From JBOHUC01 sp050733935 (lineage in GTDB: Bacteria; Eisenbacteria; RBG-16-71-46; DASYSL01): a stretch of 31,289 nt of DNA. The position numbers were made by a program, and so were the translations under genes. The stretch is taken from positions 1 to 31,289 of the forward strand of contig JBOHUC010000120.1 of the NCBI GenBank assembly GCA_050733935.1. Reading direction: 5' to 3'. A model generated the notes under the pieces. That model ran no database searches and was not told the DNA's origin. It saw only the letters and a list, made by a program, of their open reading frames with translations. Shown in pieces: positions 6,597 to 14,453 of the stretch (positions are counted from its first letter, which is position 1; the number at the start of each line of letters is the position of its first letter).

Positions 6597-7621
6597 GGGG
6601 AGTCGCCTTCGAGAAACACGGCGGCCCCGAAGTCCTCGAAGAACGAAACGACCTTCCGGATCCCGCGATCGGCCCCGATCAGGTGCTCGTGCGGGTGCGC
6701 GCGTGCTCGGTCAATCACCTCGACATCTGGACGCGCCGTGGCCTGCCCTACCAGATCGAGATGCCGCACATACTGGGCAACGACATCGCGGGCGTGGTCG
6801 AGGAGGTGGGGGCGCTCGTCCGGCACGTGAAGCCGGGCGACGCCGTGATGCTCGCGCCCGGGGCGGGATGCGGCCATTGCGCGTTCTGTCTCGAAGGGGA
6901 CGACAATCTCTGCCTCGTCTACGACCAGTTCGGCCTTCGCAAGCAGGGGGGATACGCGGAGCTCGTGGCGTCCCCGGCGCGCAACGCGTTTCCGAAGCCG
7001 TCGCATCTCACGTTCGAGGAGGCGGCGTCGATGCCGCTCGTGTTCCTGACCGCCTGGCACATGCTGGTCGGGCGCGTCGGTTTGCGTCCCGGAGAGACGG
7101 TGCTCGTGCTCGCCGCGGGGAGCGGAGTCGGCATCGCCGCGATTCAGATCGCGAAGATGCTCGGCGCGACCGTGATCGCGACCGCCTCGACGGATGCCAA
7201 GCTCGAGCGCGCGAAGGAGCTCGGCGCCGACATGGTCGTGAACTACGAGCGCGACGACTTCGCGGCTGAAACGCGTCGCCTGACCGGCAAGCGTGGGGTG
7301 GACGTCGTGGTCGAGCACACGGGCGAAGCGACGTGGGAGAAGTCGATCGCCGCCCTCGGCCGGAACGGCCGGCTCGTCACCTGCGGCGCGACGAGTGGCT
7401 TCAACGGGCGCACCGACCTCCGCATGTTGTTCGCCAAGCACCTCTCGATCCTCGGCTCCTACATGGGACGCATCGCGGAGTTCGACGAAGTGCTGAGCCA
7501 CATCGCCGCTCGCAAGCTCCGCCCGGTCGTCGATCGCGTGCTGCCGCTCGCCGAAGCGCGGGCCGCGCACGAGGCGATGGAACGGCGGGAGCAGTTCGGA
7601 AAGATCGTCCTCGTTCCGTAG
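6593..7621 (+). CDS. Zinc-type MDR alcohol dehydrogenase / quinone oxidoreductase-like protein
   Basis: 342 residues. The start is GTG at 6593, overlapping the TGA of the receiver gene. The N-terminal GroES-like domain has SVNHLDIWTRRG and LGNDIAGVVEEVG. The structural zinc lobe has four Cys (C93, C96, C99, C107, in GCGHCAFC and NLC). The Rossmann domain has VLVLAAGSGVGIAAIQIAK, then GRLVTCGATSG, and the end EQFGKIVLVP. The first catalytic zinc ligand is replaced by Asn (VNH), as in quinone-oxidoreductase-like members, so the reaction is an NADPH-linked reduction with unknown substrate. It is cytoplasmic. Its link to the receiver protein is by coupling only. Confidence 0.9.
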   Translation: MRGVAFEKHGGPEVLEERNDLPDPAIGPDQVLVRVRACSVNHLDIWTRRGLPYQIEMPHILGNDIAGVVEEVGALVRHVKPGDAVMLAPGAGCGHCAFCLEGDDNLCLVYDQFGLRKQGGYAELVASPARNAFPKPSHLTFEEAASMPLVFLTAWHMLVGRVGLRPGETVLVLAAGSGVGIAAIQIAKMLGATVIATASTDAKLERAKELGADMVVNYERDDFAAETRRLTGKRGVDVVVEHTGEATWEKSIAALGRNGRLVTCGATSGFNGRTDLRMLFAKHLSILGSYMGRIAEFDEVLSHIAARKLRPVVDRVLPLAEARAAHEAMERREQFGKIVLVP

Positions 7622-7635
7622 GGGTGACGAGCACT

Positions 7636-7654
7636 CGAGGCTCTCCGGGCCTCG
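7636..7654 (+). other. Hairpin between dehydrogenase and CDF genes
   Basis: CGAGGC (7636-7641) and GCCTCG (7649-7654) form a 6-bp stem with a 7-nt loop in the 61-bp gap. No U-tract follows, so a terminator role is doubtful. Confidence 0.2.
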
Positions 7655-7682
7655 TCCCCAGGCCGGGCCTCCGGCGACAGCC

Positions 7683-8603
7683 ATGACCCACGCCCTTCCC
7701 CCGCAGGAATCCACGGCTCTCCGGCAGCGCGCGATCCTGCGCGTGCTCGCGATCACGCTCGTCCTCAACCTGATCGTCGCGATCCTGAAGCTCGTGTTCG
7801 GACACGCGTCGGGCTCGGTGGCTCTGTGGGCGGACGGCCTTCACTCGCTGCTCGACAGTTCGTCGAACGTCGTCGCGATCGTCGGGATCTGGGTCGCGCA
7901 TCGGCCGCCGGATCCCGGCCATCCGTACGGGCACCGGAAGTTCGAGGCCATGGCCGCGCTTGCGATCTCCGCGTTTCTCTTTTTCGCCTGCTACGAAATC
8001 CTGATGACCGCGCTCGATCGCTTCAAGGGCAGCCACACAATCGAGCAGTCGCCGGCGATCTACGCGGTCGCGATCGGAACGCTGTTCGTGAACCTGTTCG
8101 TGAGCCGCTACGAGCGGGTGCAGGGAAAGCGCTTGGGGAGCGAGGTCCTGCTCGCCGACTCCGTGCACACGGGGAGCGACGTGTGGGCGACGCTTCTCGT
8201 CTTGCTCTCGTTCGTCTCGGCGCGCTTCGGCTGGACGGTCGTGGACGGGGCGTCGGCACTCGTGATCGCGGCGGTGATCGCCTATGCCGGCTGGCAGATC
8301 GTCCAGCGCACGCTGCCCACGCTCGCGGATGCTGCCCTCATTCCGGCCGAGAATCTGGTCGAGGAGGCCGAGCGGGTCGCGGGCGTGCGCGAGTGCCACG
8401 AAGTGCGCTCGCGCGGCGTGCCCGACGAGGTGCTCGTGGATCTCCACATCCTCGTCGATCCGATGCTCCCGATCGCCGAGGCGCACCAGATCGGCCACCG
8501 CGTCGAACGGGTCGTGCGAACGCGGTGGCCGGAGGTTCAGGAAGTGCTCGTGCACATCGAGCCCGACGAGCCGGGAGAGCGAAAGCGAAAGTCCCGCGTG
8601 TGA
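7683..8603 (+). CDS. Cation diffusion facilitator family metal exporter
   Basis: 306 residues with about six membrane helices between 20 and 205 and a soluble C-terminal domain. The metal site has HxxxD in TM2 (H54, D58 in ADGLHSLLDSSSN) and HxxxD in TM5 (H162, D166 in ADSVHTGSDV), the pattern of zinc-type CDF transporters. GHPYGHRKFE in the TM2-TM3 loop is also typical. The cytoplasmic tail (about 215-300, with EVRSRGVPDEVLVDLHILVD) is the usual ferredoxin-like dimer domain. It exports Zn2+ or a related divalent metal by proton antiport across the inner membrane. No strong Shine-Dalgarno precedes the ATG. Confidence 0.93.
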   Translation: MTHALPPQESTALRQRAILRVLAITLVLNLIVAILKLVFGHASGSVALWADGLHSLLDSSSNVVAIVGIWVAHRPPDPGHPYGHRKFEAMAALAISAFLFFACYEILMTALDRFKGSHTIEQSPAIYAVAIGTLFVNLFVSRYERVQGKRLGSEVLLADSVHTGSDVWATLLVLLSFVSARFGWTVVDGASALVIAAVIAYAGWQIVQRTLPTLADAALIPAENLVEEAERVAGVRECHEVRSRGVPDEVLVDLHILVDPMLPIAEAHQIGHRVERVVRTRWPEVQEVLVHIEPDEPGERKRKSRV

Positions 8604-8618
8604 TCCCCTCTACGCGGG
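8593..8618. terminator. Bidirectional hairpin between convergent genes
   Basis: CCCGCGT (8593-8599) and ACGCGGG (8612-8618) form a perfect 7-bp stem. Its loop contains the TGA of the CDF gene, and the stem abuts the stop of the minus-strand gene at 8619. No U-tract is present on either side, so it is a possible rather than classical terminator. Confidence 0.4.
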
Positions 8619-9182
8619 TTACGGCACGCGAATGATCTGCCGCGTCGGGAGAATCTTCTCGTCGACCCGAAGCCGAGCGAAGTACACGCCCGTGCTGGTC
8701 GTGCGCCCCGCGTTGTCCGTGCCGTCCCAGCGCAGTGTGTGCCAGCCCGCTTCCATGTCGCCGACCGCCCGCTGAACGAGCCGGCCCTGCACGTCGTAGA
8801 TCGCGAGGTCCACTGTTGCGGCTTCGGGCAGGGCGAGTGAGAAGCTCACGCCGCGCGGCGCGGGATTCGGCATCGGGAGCCCGAACGCGAGCGCCTTCGG
8901 CACGTTCACGAGCTCGGGTGGCCCGTCGACCGAAATGACCCGCACGCCGCCGAAGCACCAGTAGCCGTGACACAGGATCCAGACCGAGCTGCCGCTTGCG
9001 CCGACCGCAGCCTGGCCCACGGTGCCATAGAGAATGCGTCCGCCGCCGGTCGCGCCTTCCGCGGGCATCGCGCCGTTTCCGAGCACGCTGCCCTTGAGCA
9101 ACGTCGCGCCGGCGAGAGTCGAGAGCAGGGCGATCGCCCCGGCTGCGCTGAGGAGACTGACGACGATTCTTCTGTGCGTCAT
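8619..9182 (-). CDS. Secreted protein with C-terminal FlgD-like Ig (T9SS-type) domain
   Basis: About 187 residues. I chose ATG 9182 because GGAGGTGA lies directly before it; a GTG at 9191 is also in frame but has no such site. The signal peptide is about 1-27 (ALLSTLAGA). The N-terminal part (VLGNGAMPAEGATGG, GTVGQAAVG, HGYWCFGG) is a short module common in secreted proteins of FCB bacteria. The C-terminal 90 residues form a FlgD-Ig type domain: PNPAPRGVSFSLALPEAATV, DVQGRLVQRAV, WDGTDNAGRTTSTGVYFARL. Such domains often direct type IX secretion and surface attachment. The Shine-Dalgarno is embedded in the last codons of the upstream fibre gene, so the two form an operon. Confidence 0.88.
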   Translation of the reverse strand: MTHRRIVVSLLSAAGAIALLSTLAGATLLKGSVLGNGAMPAEGATGGGRILYGTVGQAAVGASGSSVWILCHGYWCFGGVRVISVDGPPELVNVPKALAFGLPMPNPAPRGVSFSLALPEAATVDLAIYDVQGRLVQRAVGDMEAGWHTLRWDGTDNAGRTTSTGVYFARLRVDEKILPTRQIIRVP

Positions 9183-9187
9183 GTCGA

Positions 9188-11056
9188 TCACCTCCGTCCG
9201 CTCGTCGCCATCGCCGTCGGCTCGACGGCAGGCACCGGGGCCTGTTCGAGCATGCGCCGCTGCTGGGCGTACGCGATGCCCTTCTCCTTCGGCTGCCCGA
9301 ACGCCTGAGGATCGAGATAGAGCCCGCGATCCGCGACCGCCTTCGCTTCCTCAGTCGGGATGCGGTGCGCGTTCGCGGTGGCGTCCTGCCGGATGCCGGT
9401 CACCTGCCAGGACACCTCGAGCCCGGGGGTGCCGCCGGCGATCGTGAACCGGCTGCCCTCGAGCTTCTCCGCGATGTGGAGCCCGGGGGCGGGAGCGCCG
9501 ACGGCCGTGAGCTGGTAGCGGAAGTCGCGATTCAAGGCCTCGAACCAGTCCGGCATCCGCACCGTCACCTCGCCGTTCGCGTCGAGGATCGCAACCCCAT
9601 CGTAAATGTTCTTCATGTCGGGGGACTCGACGAACGAGTGGTAGAGGTACTTGTTCTCGGGATCGACCGGGTGGTCGATCTTGAACGCGCCCGCCCCCTT
9701 GGTCAGCGTGCCGGAGACGTTCACATTGCCAACGAAGTTCCCGGCCAGTCCCGCTCCGCCGACCGTGCCGTAGACACCCCAGCCGGTCCCGTTCTGCGAA
9801 CCCCAGACCCCGATCCCGGTCCCTCCGGTTCCGTTGTTCTGGCCCCGAACGGCCGTCGAGAAACCACCCGGCGACGTGCTCGTCACGATCCCGTGAATGG
9901 CAAACGCGCTCCCGGCCGTGCTCGCGGTCGTACCAACCACGCCTATGCCCGTAGAACTCGCGCCAACCACCCCGTCCCCGCTCGAGGCATCCCCGCGCAC
10001 GCCGGTTCCGGTACCGCCCGACCCGTAGACGCCAAGACCTCCGGGAGTCGTTCCGCGGACGCCCCAGCCGGTTCCGTCCTGCGAGCCGTAGACGCCGATC
10101 CCGCTGCCCCCTGTGCCGTTGTTCTCCCCCCGGACGCCGGCCGAGGATCCGCCAGGAGTGGTCGAGCTCACGAGCCCGTGGATGGCGTACGCGTTGCCCA
10201 GCGTCGAGTTCGTCTGACCGAAGACTGCCTTGTCCGTGCCGCTCAGTGCGTTCACCCCGATGCCGCCGGTGGTCGTCGCATTGAGCGCGTTGCCGTCGTT
10301 CGTCACGGACTGAATGCCGACACCCGCCCCGGTGGCCGCCGCACGGACTCCGATGCCGGTAGAGGTGAGTCCGAAGACTCCCTGGCCCGCTCCTGCCTCG
10401 CCGAGGACGCCGACTCCCGTTGGTGTCGTCCCGTACACGCCCCAGCCAGTCCCCGCCTGGGAACCGAATACCCCGATGCCGTTTCCCCCCGTTCCGGCAT
10501 TCAGGCCGCGGACCGCCGCCGAGAAGCCGCCGGGGGCCGTGCTCGAGATCACTCCATGGATCGCGGCAGCATTCGGGAGTGTGCTGTTGCTGGTGCCCGA
10601 GAGGGCTCGTCCCGTTCCCGTGTTCGTGATCGCAATTCCCGCGTCGGGATTCGCAACCCCCGTCGTGCCCACGAAGGGAAGCCGGAGCGAGAGCCCGTAG
10701 GGGGAGGATGCGAGCTTGACCCGTGGCACCAGCGGCGGGTCCAGGTTCACCTGAACTTCGAGCCAGTATTGGACGTCGAACGGGAGCGTGATCGGCGTGA
10801 TTTCACCGATGATCACGCTGAATCCGCCCTTCGTGACGAGAACGGCCGGATGCGTTTCAGTGTAGAGTGCAGCACCCGCCACGCTGACGTCGAAGATGCT
10901 GAAGGTCAGGTCGTACGTGCCATCGGGCACGAGATTGCCCACGTCGTCCGTGAGCACACCCTGATAGCTCATGGTGGAAGGGACATCCGCCCCCGCGACG
11001 GGGACGAATACCAGGGCTGTCATGATAAGAGCCGCGAGGAAAAACATGCGCTTCAT
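9188..11056 (-). CDS. Secreted glycine-rich fibre-like protein with three internal repeats
   Basis: 622 residues; GGAGG before the ATG. Signal peptide 1-23. N-terminal beta domain 24-128 (STMSYQGVLTDDVGNLVPDG, later KLASSPYGLSL). Residues 157-432 are dominated by IGVxG/GVYG turns, with three copies of a 55-residue unit (157-212, 283-338, 378-432) built on AIHGxxSST, AVRGxNxGTGG and GSQxGTGWGV. Such Gly-rich short-period repeats suggest a beta-helical, probably trimeric shaft. The C-terminal domain (about 455-600: FKIDHPVDPENKYLYHSF, WFEALNRDFRYQL, VSWQVTGIRQD) is a head seen in similar proteins of many phyla. It is probably a surface adhesin or appendage protein. It is co-transcribed with the FlgD-Ig gene. 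Confidence 0.88.
   Translation of the reverse strand: MKRMFFLAALIMTALVFVPVAGADVPSTMSYQGVLTDDVGNLVPDGTYDLTFSIFDVSVAGAALYTETHPAVLVTKGGFSVIIGEITPITLPFDVQYWLEVQVNLDPPLVPRVKLASSPYGLSLRLPFVGTTGVANPDAGIAITNTGTGRALSGTSNSTLPNAAAIHGVISSTAPGGFSAAVRGLNAGTGGNGIGVFGSQAGTGWGVYGTTPTGVGVLGEAGAGQGVFGLTSTGIGVRAAATGAGVGIQSVTNDGNALNATTTGGIGVNALSGTDKAVFGQTNSTLGNAYAIHGLVSSTTPGGSSAGVRGENNGTGGSGIGVYGSQDGTGWGVRGTTPGGLGVYGSGGTGTGVRGDASSGDGVVGASSTGIGVVGTTASTAGSAFAIHGIVTSTSPGGFSTAVRGQNNGTGGTGIGVWGSQNGTGWGVYGTVGGAGLAGNFVGNVNVSGTLTKGAGAFKIDHPVDPENKYLYHSFVESPDMKNIYDGVAILDANGEVTVRMPDWFEALNRDFRYQLTAVGAPAPGLHIAEKLEGSRFTIAGGTPGLEVSWQVTGIRQDATANAHRIPTEEAKAVADRGLYLDPQAFGQPKEKGIAYAQQRRMLEQAPVPAVEPTAMATSGRR
9761..9925 (-). repeat. 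Fibre repeat unit 3
   Basis: Codes residues 378-432 of the fibre protein: AFAIHGIVTST, AVRGQNNGTGGTGIGV, GSQNGTGWGVYG. It aligns without gaps to units 1 and 2 over its conserved core. Confidence 0.75.
10043..10210 (-). repeat. Fibre repeat unit 2
   Basis: Codes residues 283-338: NSTLGNAYAIHGLVSST, GVRGENNGTGGSGIGV, GSQDGTGWGVRG. Confidence 0.75.
10421..10588 (-). repeat. Fibre repeat unit 1
   Basis: Codes residues 157-212: NSTLPNAAAIHGVISST, AVRGLNAGTGGNGIGV, GSQAGTGWGVYG. The spacing to unit 2 is longer than unit 2 to unit 3, so the array is irregular. Confidence 0.75.
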
Positions 11057-11392
11057 TGCCGATCCCTCCGGATCGCAAATGGGGACTGCGCGGGAAGCCG
11101 ATCCGAGGGAGCAGCACGGGTGACGAGCGGAGGAGGAGATCGGCCGAGCGAGGGCGCTTGCGGAAGGCGCTTCGTGGAAGCGATGGCGCGAGGGCGGACG
11201 CTCTATGACGATTCGATCGAAGCGACCAGGGGAAGCGACTGAGCCGGTTTAGAGGGGAGGGCGTACGCAGTCGCGGCAGCTTCGTTGGGCCTTACGCCGG
11301 GAGGCGTGGCTTGAAGCACCCGAAGGCTAGGAGTCCGTGACGATCGAGTAAAGGGTTTTCTGTGCGCCAACGGTCCGCCCCGGCACGCCGAC
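11057..11392. other. Intergenic region, nothing recognised
   Basis: 336 bp between the stop of the Cys-rich gene and the start of the fibre gene, both minus strand. A short ACGCC/GGCGT hairpin near 11293-11306 is the only structure seen. The fibre-gene promoter should lie here, but I see no good -35/-10 pair. Confidence 0.3.
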
Positions 11393-11878
11393 TCACGGGA
11401 CGATCTCGGCGCTCGTCAGGACTCCACTTCTGAGTCGCAAGCGGTTCATCGCGTGGCAGCTTCGGCACTCGATCGTACTCTCGGCGCCCATCGCCGCCCC
11501 GAGCGCGGCCACCGATCGCGCGGATTCGTTCTCCGGACCGAGCGGCAGAAGGACGCCGCACCGAAGGCATGTCCCGTCGAGCAGGGCGTCGCGGTCGATG
11601 CGCCCGATCCAGCCGTGCGGCCGCGTCCCGCGCGCCTCGTGATACCAGCGCGCGAGGTCGACGCGCGAGAACGCGCCCGCGAAGAACGCCTCATGACACG
11701 CCGCGCAGAGCGAGACCGGATGCGCGCCGAGCCGGCCTTTCTCTTCCTCTTCCCAGATCGCGGCGCGCAGCGGGCCTGGAGCCGCCTGCCCGCAGCGCAG
11801 GCACGTCGTCTCGGCGATCACGTGATGCTCCGCGACGGGCGGGAGCGGGCCAGCGACTCCGGCGCCACCGGCAGCCAT
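11393..11878 (-). CDS. Cys-rich protein with two CxxC pairs, possible partner of LuxC/LuxE-like enzymes
   Basis: 161 residues. The start ATG (11878) shares one base with the TGA of the LuxC-like gene (TGATG), so translation is coupled. Eight Cys occur in four CxxC motifs: C26/C29 (CLRCG), C58/C61 (CAACH), C104/C107 (CLRCG), C138/C141 (CRSCH). The order CLRCG then CxxCH occurs twice, which suggests an internal duplication of a four-Cys zinc-ribbon-like unit. CAACH and CRSCH also match the c-type haem motif, but there is no signal peptide, and haem attachment happens outside the cytoplasm, so zinc or iron binding is more likely. The family is not recognised. Context suggests an accessory subunit in fatty-aldehyde formation. 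Confidence 0.8.
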   Translation of the reverse strand: MAAGGAGVAGPLPPVAEHHVIAETTCLRCGQAAPGPLRAAIWEEEEKGRLGAHPVSLCAACHEAFFAGAFSRVDLARWYHEARGTRPHGWIGRIDRDALLDGTCLRCGVLLPLGPENESARSVAALGAAMGAESTIECRSCHAMNRLRLRSGVLTSAEIVP

Positions 11879-13242
11879 CACGCAGGCTCCCAGTCGCGGA
11901 TGCGGATCAGGTCGGCGAGCTCCGAGCGCCCGTCGTGGAACCGGTCGAGCGACGGATCCTGCATGGTCGCGAGCGAACACAGTCGGGTGGCGCCCGTCGG
12001 ACCGACGATCGTCTGGAGCTCGGCATCGCGCGCTTTCCATCCCGAAGTCCCGATCGTCGAAAGCGCGTCTCCCCACTCGAGGAGCCGCGCGCGCAGCTTC
12101 TCGAGATCCGGAAACGTATGGAGCCAGAGGAAACGTCCGGGCACGGGAGCGGGAGGTGGCGTGCGCCGATCGAGCGCGACCGTCCAGTCGGTGTCGAGCG
12201 GCGCCCACACCTGCCCACCGGTCATCTCGCACGCGCCCCGCGCCTGATGCACGAACGAGGCGTGTCCGTCGCTCATCCGGCGCACGGGCCAGCGTTCGGC
12301 CCAGCGCTGCTGGGCACGCGCGCAGCGCTCCGCGAAATCCTCGGGCTTGATGGCCCCCGTCGCTTCGAGATACGCGATGCTCGGCGACAGGCACCCTTCG
12401 CGATCGTAGAGCGCAGCCTCGCGCACGAGCGCATCGGCAACCTGGTCCGCAACCCCGGGCGCGAGCGAGCCGCGCGCGATGAGCGCAACCGACATCCGGT
12501 GTCCGTGCTCGATGAGGCGCGGCGGCCGGGCGCGTTCCTGTGCCAAGGCATGCCACGCGCGGACCGTTTCGTCCGATCCGTACACGACGACGATTTCGGG
12601 ATACGCGAGCGCGGCACGGTGCGCCTCCGCGTCGTCCGACGGCCAGTGCACGGCGGCGGCGGTGCGCGCGAGCGGGGGATACTCCTCGGCGAGCGCTTCG
12701 AGAAAGAGCGGCACCGTGACCGGATCCCCGGCCGAGACGCGCACGAGGCAGGTCGAGCGGGCAAGCAGCGCCCACGTGAGCGACTCGATGCCGGCCCACG
12801 GAATCGTCGACGCGGTGACGAGGAGCGTACCGCGCGGGGCCATCGCACGACGCTGGCCGCGGCGGTCGAGCGTCTCGAGCGATCCGACCGCGCGCACGAT
12901 CGCAGCCCTCAAACCATTTTCCGTGTACGCGCGCGTGAAGCGCGCGAGCCCTTCCTCGATTGCTCCGGGAGCCCATCCGGTCGCGCGCACGAGGCCTTCG
13001 ACGAGACGCACGCGATAGCTGCCGTTCGGCGCCGCCAGACGCCGGAGCGCCCCGACGAGTGCGGGAAGGAGATCCGCCACGAGCCGGTGATCGAGCTGCG
13101 TGCGCGCTTCGAAGAGCTCCTTCCAAAGTCCGTGGACGCGCTCGGCGCCGATCGCACTCAACGGCGGCGCGGCCGGATTCGGCGCCGCCGGTGCAGGCGC
13201 CGCAGGTGGCGGGGCCAGGATCGGATCGTGTGCGAGGCTCAT
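11878..13242 (-). CDS. LuxC-like acyl-CoA / acyl-protein reductase
   Basis: 454 residues. The start is ATG 13242, which overlaps the TGA of the LuxE-like gene (ATGA). A Pro/Ala-rich 30-residue leader precedes the reductase fold of the aldehyde-dehydrogenase superfamily: TLLVTASTIPWAGIESLTWA (nucleotide site), VVVYGSDETV, and the active-site Cys C284 in DREGCLSPS. LuxC enzymes accept the acyl group from LuxE on this Cys and reduce it with NADPH to a fatty aldehyde. The length is near the LuxC norm (about 480). It is cytoplasmic. No luciferase genes (luxA, luxB) or LuxD thioesterase are in the window, so the product aldehyde serves another use. Confidence 0.9.
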   Translation of the reverse strand: MSLAHDPILAPPPAAPAPAAPNPAAPPLSAIGAERVHGLWKELFEARTQLDHRLVADLLPALVGALRRLAAPNGSYRVRLVEGLVRATGWAPGAIEEGLARFTRAYTENGLRAAIVRAVGSLETLDRRGQRRAMAPRGTLLVTASTIPWAGIESLTWALLARSTCLVRVSAGDPVTVPLFLEALAEEYPPLARTAAAVHWPSDDAEAHRAALAYPEIVVVYGSDETVRAWHALAQERARPPRLIEHGHRMSVALIARGSLAPGVADQVADALVREAALYDREGCLSPSIAYLEATGAIKPEDFAERCARAQQRWAERWPVRRMSDGHASFVHQARGACEMTGGQVWAPLDTDWTVALDRRTPPPAPVPGRFLWLHTFPDLEKLRARLLEWGDALSTIGTSGWKARDAELQTIVGPTGATRLCSLATMQDPSLDRFHDGRSELADLIRIRDWEPA

Positions 13243-14423
13243 GACGCCGGAACCTCTTCGAAGTCGAGCGAGCATCCGCGCGGCTCGCTTCCCGCGGCGC
13301 GGCCGAGCAGGCGGAACGCGGTCGGATCGCCTTCGCGCTCCGCGACCCCGACGTCCTCGGTCAGAAGCGAGATCACCGACCCGCGATTCGCGAGATCGAC
13401 GATCCGGAGGAGCCCCGGCTCTCCCGGCGACACGGGAATCAGCGTGTGGACGTCGACGACCAGCACGCGCACCCACGGCGGTCCATGCTTGATCCGCGGC
13501 AGCGCTTCGGCGACGGGCGCGCCGGGATCACCGGCCTTCGCATCCACGCCGGTCGCGCGACGGATCGAGTCGTCGTAGAACTGCGATGCAAGCTCGGTCA
13601 TGCCGTACTCGTTCACGCACCATGAGGCGTCGATCCCGAGCACCCGTTCGGCGCGCGCGTAGAGCTCGGCGACGTCGATCGCGCGCGTCCGCCCCTTCGA
13701 TCCGCCCGTGTGGACGATGCGCGACCCCTGCGGCAACGCGACCCGCCATTCGTCCGCTTCGGCGGCGGCGAGAAAGCCATCGAGCGCGAGATCGGTCGTG
13801 ATGACACACGCCGCGCGCTTCGATCGCGCGGCTCCCGAGAGCGCAGTCCGCGCAGCGGTCCCATCGAGCACACCGTCCCGCATGCAGTGGCGTGGCGCAT
13901 GGGCGAAGAGCTCGCGCCCCGCGACTTCCACCATGTGCCAGAGCGAGGAATGTGGGGCGTCGGCCGCCTCCGGGCCGAGCACGATCGGCTCGAGTGCGGC
14001 CCGCGCGCCCGGCTTCGTCTCCGGGAGAACGCACGCGCGAAACATGGGAAGGAGAGAAGCTTCGTAGAGTGCAAGCGCGGCCGGTGTCATGTAGTGTTCG
14101 CCGGGACGCCGTCCGGCGGTCGTGCCGGAGGTGCGGAAGATGCGCGCGGGCTCGCCGGCCGCGCCCTCCTCCTCGCACTGGAGACGCGTGTCTTTGAACG
14201 CGGCCACGGGGACGGCGGGAATCTCGGTCCAGTGGCGAAGCCGCTGGGGAAGCGCGCTCCGCCTCTGGCAGTACGCGCGATACGGCGGCAGCGCATCGAA
14301 CTGCCAGGCGAAGATCCGAAGCGCGAGGGCGTTGAATGCATCGTCCTCACGCGGCGCGTCCATCCCCTGCGCGAGGAATGCGTGCAGGTCGCGATCGAGA
14401 TCCACGGATGGAAGCGGAGCCAT
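13239..14423 (-). CDS. LuxE-like acyl-protein synthetase
   Basis: 394 residues. The adenylating core has RTSGTTAGR (97-105), IVHTGGSKGR and CVNEYGMTELASQFYD, as in LuxE and related AMP-forming ligases. In LuxE a Cys near the C-terminus carries the acyl group; here C384 in EPRGCSLDF is in the right place. The reaction is fatty acid + ATP to acyl-AMP, then acyl-S-Cys, handed to the LuxC-like reductase encoded next (4-nt overlap). AGGATGG lies 5 nt before the ATG. The gene starts only 30 bp from the divergent beta-CASP gene at 14454, so the promoters must overlap or lie inside coding DNA. Confidence 0.9.
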   Translation of the reverse strand: MAPLPSVDLDRDLHAFLAQGMDAPREDDAFNALALRIFAWQFDALPPYRAYCQRRSALPQRLRHWTEIPAVPVAAFKDTRLQCEEEGAAGEPARIFRTSGTTAGRRPGEHYMTPAALALYEASLLPMFRACVLPETKPGARAALEPIVLGPEAADAPHSSLWHMVEVAGRELFAHAPRHCMRDGVLDGTAARTALSGAARSKRAACVITTDLALDGFLAAAEADEWRVALPQGSRIVHTGGSKGRTRAIDVAELYARAERVLGIDASWCVNEYGMTELASQFYDDSIRRATGVDAKAGDPGAPVAEALPRIKHGPPWVRVLVVDVHTLIPVSPGEPGLLRIVDLANRGSVISLLTEDVGVAEREGDPTAFRLLGRAAGSEPRGCSLDFEEVPAS

Positions 14424-14453
14424 GGCGCCATCCTATCGCAAGGACGGTGAGGC

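Noticed and set aside
9761..10588. CRISPR-like or tandem DNA repeats
   Set aside because: The repeats lie in frame inside a coding gene, are of unequal spacing and are conserved mainly at the protein level.
11393..11878. Multihaem cytochrome c (CAACH and CRSCH motifs)
   Set aside because: No signal peptide, translation coupled to a cytoplasmic enzyme, and each CxxCH is paired with a CLRCG that fits a zinc site better.
11393..14423. Bioluminescence operon
   Set aside because: LuxE- and LuxC-like genes are present but luxA, luxB and luxD are absent from the window.
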